Below, in pieces: positions 6,184-7,107 of a stretch of DNA of 7,107 nt. The stretch's first letter is position 1. The number at the start of each line of letters is the position of its first letter. This stretch comes from SAT2750 sp963581185. GTDB lineage: Bacteria > Planctomycetota > Planctomycetia > Pirellulales > Pirellulaceae. The position numbers and the translations under genes are program-made. The notes under the pieces were generated by a model, which saw only the letters and a list, made by a program, of their open reading frames with translations, ran no database searches and was not told the origin of the DNA. The stretch spans positions 1 to 7,107 of the forward strand of contig CAUZOB010000239.1 in assembly GCA_963581185.1 (NCBI GenBank), in the 5' to 3' direction.

Positions 6184-6251
6184 TTCGAGGCCTGCGGTCG
6201 CTGGTGGAGCTCGAACGCAGCGAGGTGCTGGCAACACGCAGCGCGGTTGCC
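6183..6251 (+). terminator. Two hairpins after glnK (weak terminator or processing signal)
   Basis: GTTCGAG (6183-6189, starting inside the TAG stop) and CTCGAAC (6210-6216) are perfect 7-base reverse complements with a 20-base GC-rich loop. A second perfect pair, GGCAAC (6230-6235) and GTTGCC (6246-6251), has a ten-base loop. Neither is followed by a T-run. Together they could mark the 3' end of an amt-glnK message, or a pause or processing point before glnD. Confidence 0.35.
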
Positions 6252-6295
6252 TGCTGCCACCAGGCCATCCGACAGACCGGCTTTCAGCTTCCCTG

Positions 6296-6308
6296 ACACG
6301 ATACGTGT
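6296..6308. promoter_or_regulatory. Palindrome immediately upstream of glnD start
   Basis: ACACG-ATA-CGTGT (6296-6308) is a perfect 5-bp inverted repeat that ends six bases before the glnD ATG at 6315. It occupies the position where a Shine-Dalgarno would be, and none is visible. It could be an operator or a start-proximal RNA hairpin; it is short enough to be chance. Confidence 0.3.
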
Positions 6309-6314
6309 TCGCGC

Positions 6315-7107
6315 ATGTCACAAACCCCCAGCTTCCACCCTGCAGTCCTGGCGGCCCGTGAAAAGCTGGCCAGCGGACACCAGCGCATGCAGGCCCAGCA
6401 CGAGCGTGGCTCGCCAGGCATCCAGGTCTGTGCCGGACTGACCGCACTGGTCGACGAGGTCCTTCTTGATCTCTACCGGGCCGCGCTCGATGAGCTGCCG
6501 ACTGACAGCCAGCTCGCCTCCCAGGTCGTACTGGTCGCCCACGGTGGATACGGGCGGCGGCGGATGGCCCCCTTTTCCGACGTCGACCTGATGTTGCTGT
6601 GTGAGCCGCTGATCCGAGACCAGCTGGCTCCGCTGGCCCAGCTGTTGACCCAGTTTGTTTTTGATGCCGGGCTGCAACTCGGTCTCGCCACGCGGACGGC
6701 ACGGGAGGCCTGGGAGCTGGCCGGGCGGGATGTCGAGGTCCTCACGTCGCTGGCCGAGTCACGTTTTCTGGTCGGTTCAGAAGCACTTTTCCAACGCTAC
6801 CTGGAAGGCCTGCGGCGCCGTACGCTGCGCCGCAGCCGATCACTGGTAGCCTCCATCAGCCAGGCTCGCAAGGAAGAGCGGGCCGGCTGGGGCGACACCG
6901 TCTACCTGCTGCGCCCCAACGTGAAACGTTCCCGCGGGACCCTGCGGGACATTCAACTGATCCGCTGGGTCGGCTTCACTCTCTACGGTCAACCCTCGCC
7001 GGAACAACTGATGCGGCAGGGCCGGCTGTCGACCGAAGACTGCCGCCAGCTGCGCGAGGCGCTGGAATTCCTGCTCCGGCTCCGCAACGAGATGCACTTT
7101 CACGCCA
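6315..7107 (+). CDS. glnD: PII uridylyltransferase/uridylyl-removing enzyme GlnD, N-terminal part (3' end outside window)
   Basis: GlnD adds UMP to PII when glutamine is low and removes it when glutamine is high. The visible 264 residues cover the nucleotidyltransferase domain and the start of the following GlnD-specific helical region. The active-site motif is GGYGRRRMAPFSDVDLMLL (77-95), with D89 and D91 as the metal-binding aspartates. It is followed by GLATRTAREAWELAG and DVEVLTSLAESRFLVGS (139-155), matching the family's conserved block with its third acidic position. LLRPNVKRSRGTLRDIQLI (198-216) corresponds to the family's EPxxKxxxGGLRDxQ block, and LRNEMHFHA (256-264) leads toward the HD uridylyl-removing domain, which with the ACT domains lies beyond the window. 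ATG 6315 is the only start between the in-frame stop at 6294-6296 and the conserved region, apart from ATG 6387. There is no Shine-Dalgarno. The usual GRGEL is GRRRM here. It lies 131 bp after glnK, so its substrate is encoded next door. Confidence 0.93.
   Translation, partial: MSQTPSFHPAVLAAREKLASGHQRMQAQHERGSPGIQVCAGLTALVDEVLLDLYRAALDELPTDSQLASQVVLVAHGGYGRRRMAPFSDVDLMLLCEPLIRDQLAPLAQLLTQFVFDAGLQLGLATRTAREAWELAGRDVEVLTSLAESRFLVGSEALFQRYLEGLRRRTLRRSRSLVASISQARKEERAGWGDTVYLLRPNVKRSRGTLRDIQLIRWVGFTLYGQPSPEQLMRQGRLSTEDCRQLREALEFLLRLRNEMHFHA

Noticed and set aside
5824..6702. Long minus-strand open frame (292 codons) spanning glnK and the start of glnD
   Set aside because: It lies antisense to two clearly conserved genes, and its translation is low-complexity and rich in Arg, Ala, Gly and Pro, as expected for a shadow frame in GC-rich DNA.

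Overview
The window looks like a chromosomal segment of a planctomycete (Pirellulales/Planctomycetales-like). This is inferred from gene content and protein style: a VIT/vWA secreted-type protein, a PD40 propeller protein, an acidic orphan protein and moderately high GC. Sequence alone cannot place it more precisely. There is no sign of an insertion sequence, prophage, CRISPR array, tRNA or rRNA.

Layout. At the left edge, the 3' end of a VIT/vWA-domain gene runs rightward (1-1011). It converges, with only 25 bp between stops, on a leftward group of three genes: an unrecognised acidic protein (1037-1720), a NUDT2-type Nudix hydrolase (1876-2319) and an exported six-motif PD40 beta-propeller (2358-3416). 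A 139-bp divergent spacer with two inverted repeats separates that group from a rightward PduO-type cob(I)alamin adenosyltransferase (3556-4119). After a 238-bp spacer carrying a clear two-part stem-loop comes the nitrogen block: ammonium transporter amt (4358-5800), PII signal protein glnK/glnB (5845-6183) and the N-terminal part of glnD, the PII uridylyltransferase (6315 to the window edge). The glnD fragment is a strong call even though the frame runs off the end of the window.

How the genes work together. Amt, PII and GlnD form a textbook ammonium uptake and sensing module. GlnD would read glutamine and add or remove UMP on PII Tyr51. Unmodified PII would plug Amt by inserting T-loop Arg47 into the pore exit. 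All residues needed for this are present: the Amt twin histidines and Phe gate, PII Tyr51/Arg47 and the GlnD SDxD motif. The adenosyltransferase makes adenosylcobalamin. Its neighbours give no obvious B12-dependent partner here.

Novelty. The protein-coding content is mostly ordinary. The items most worth checking are non-coding: the structured leader between the adenosyltransferase and amt (4236-4294), the inverted repeats in the divergent spacer (3481-3545), and the hairpins around the glnK-glnD junction. After these come the unrecognised 227-aa protein and a variant GlnD nucleotidyltransferase motif.
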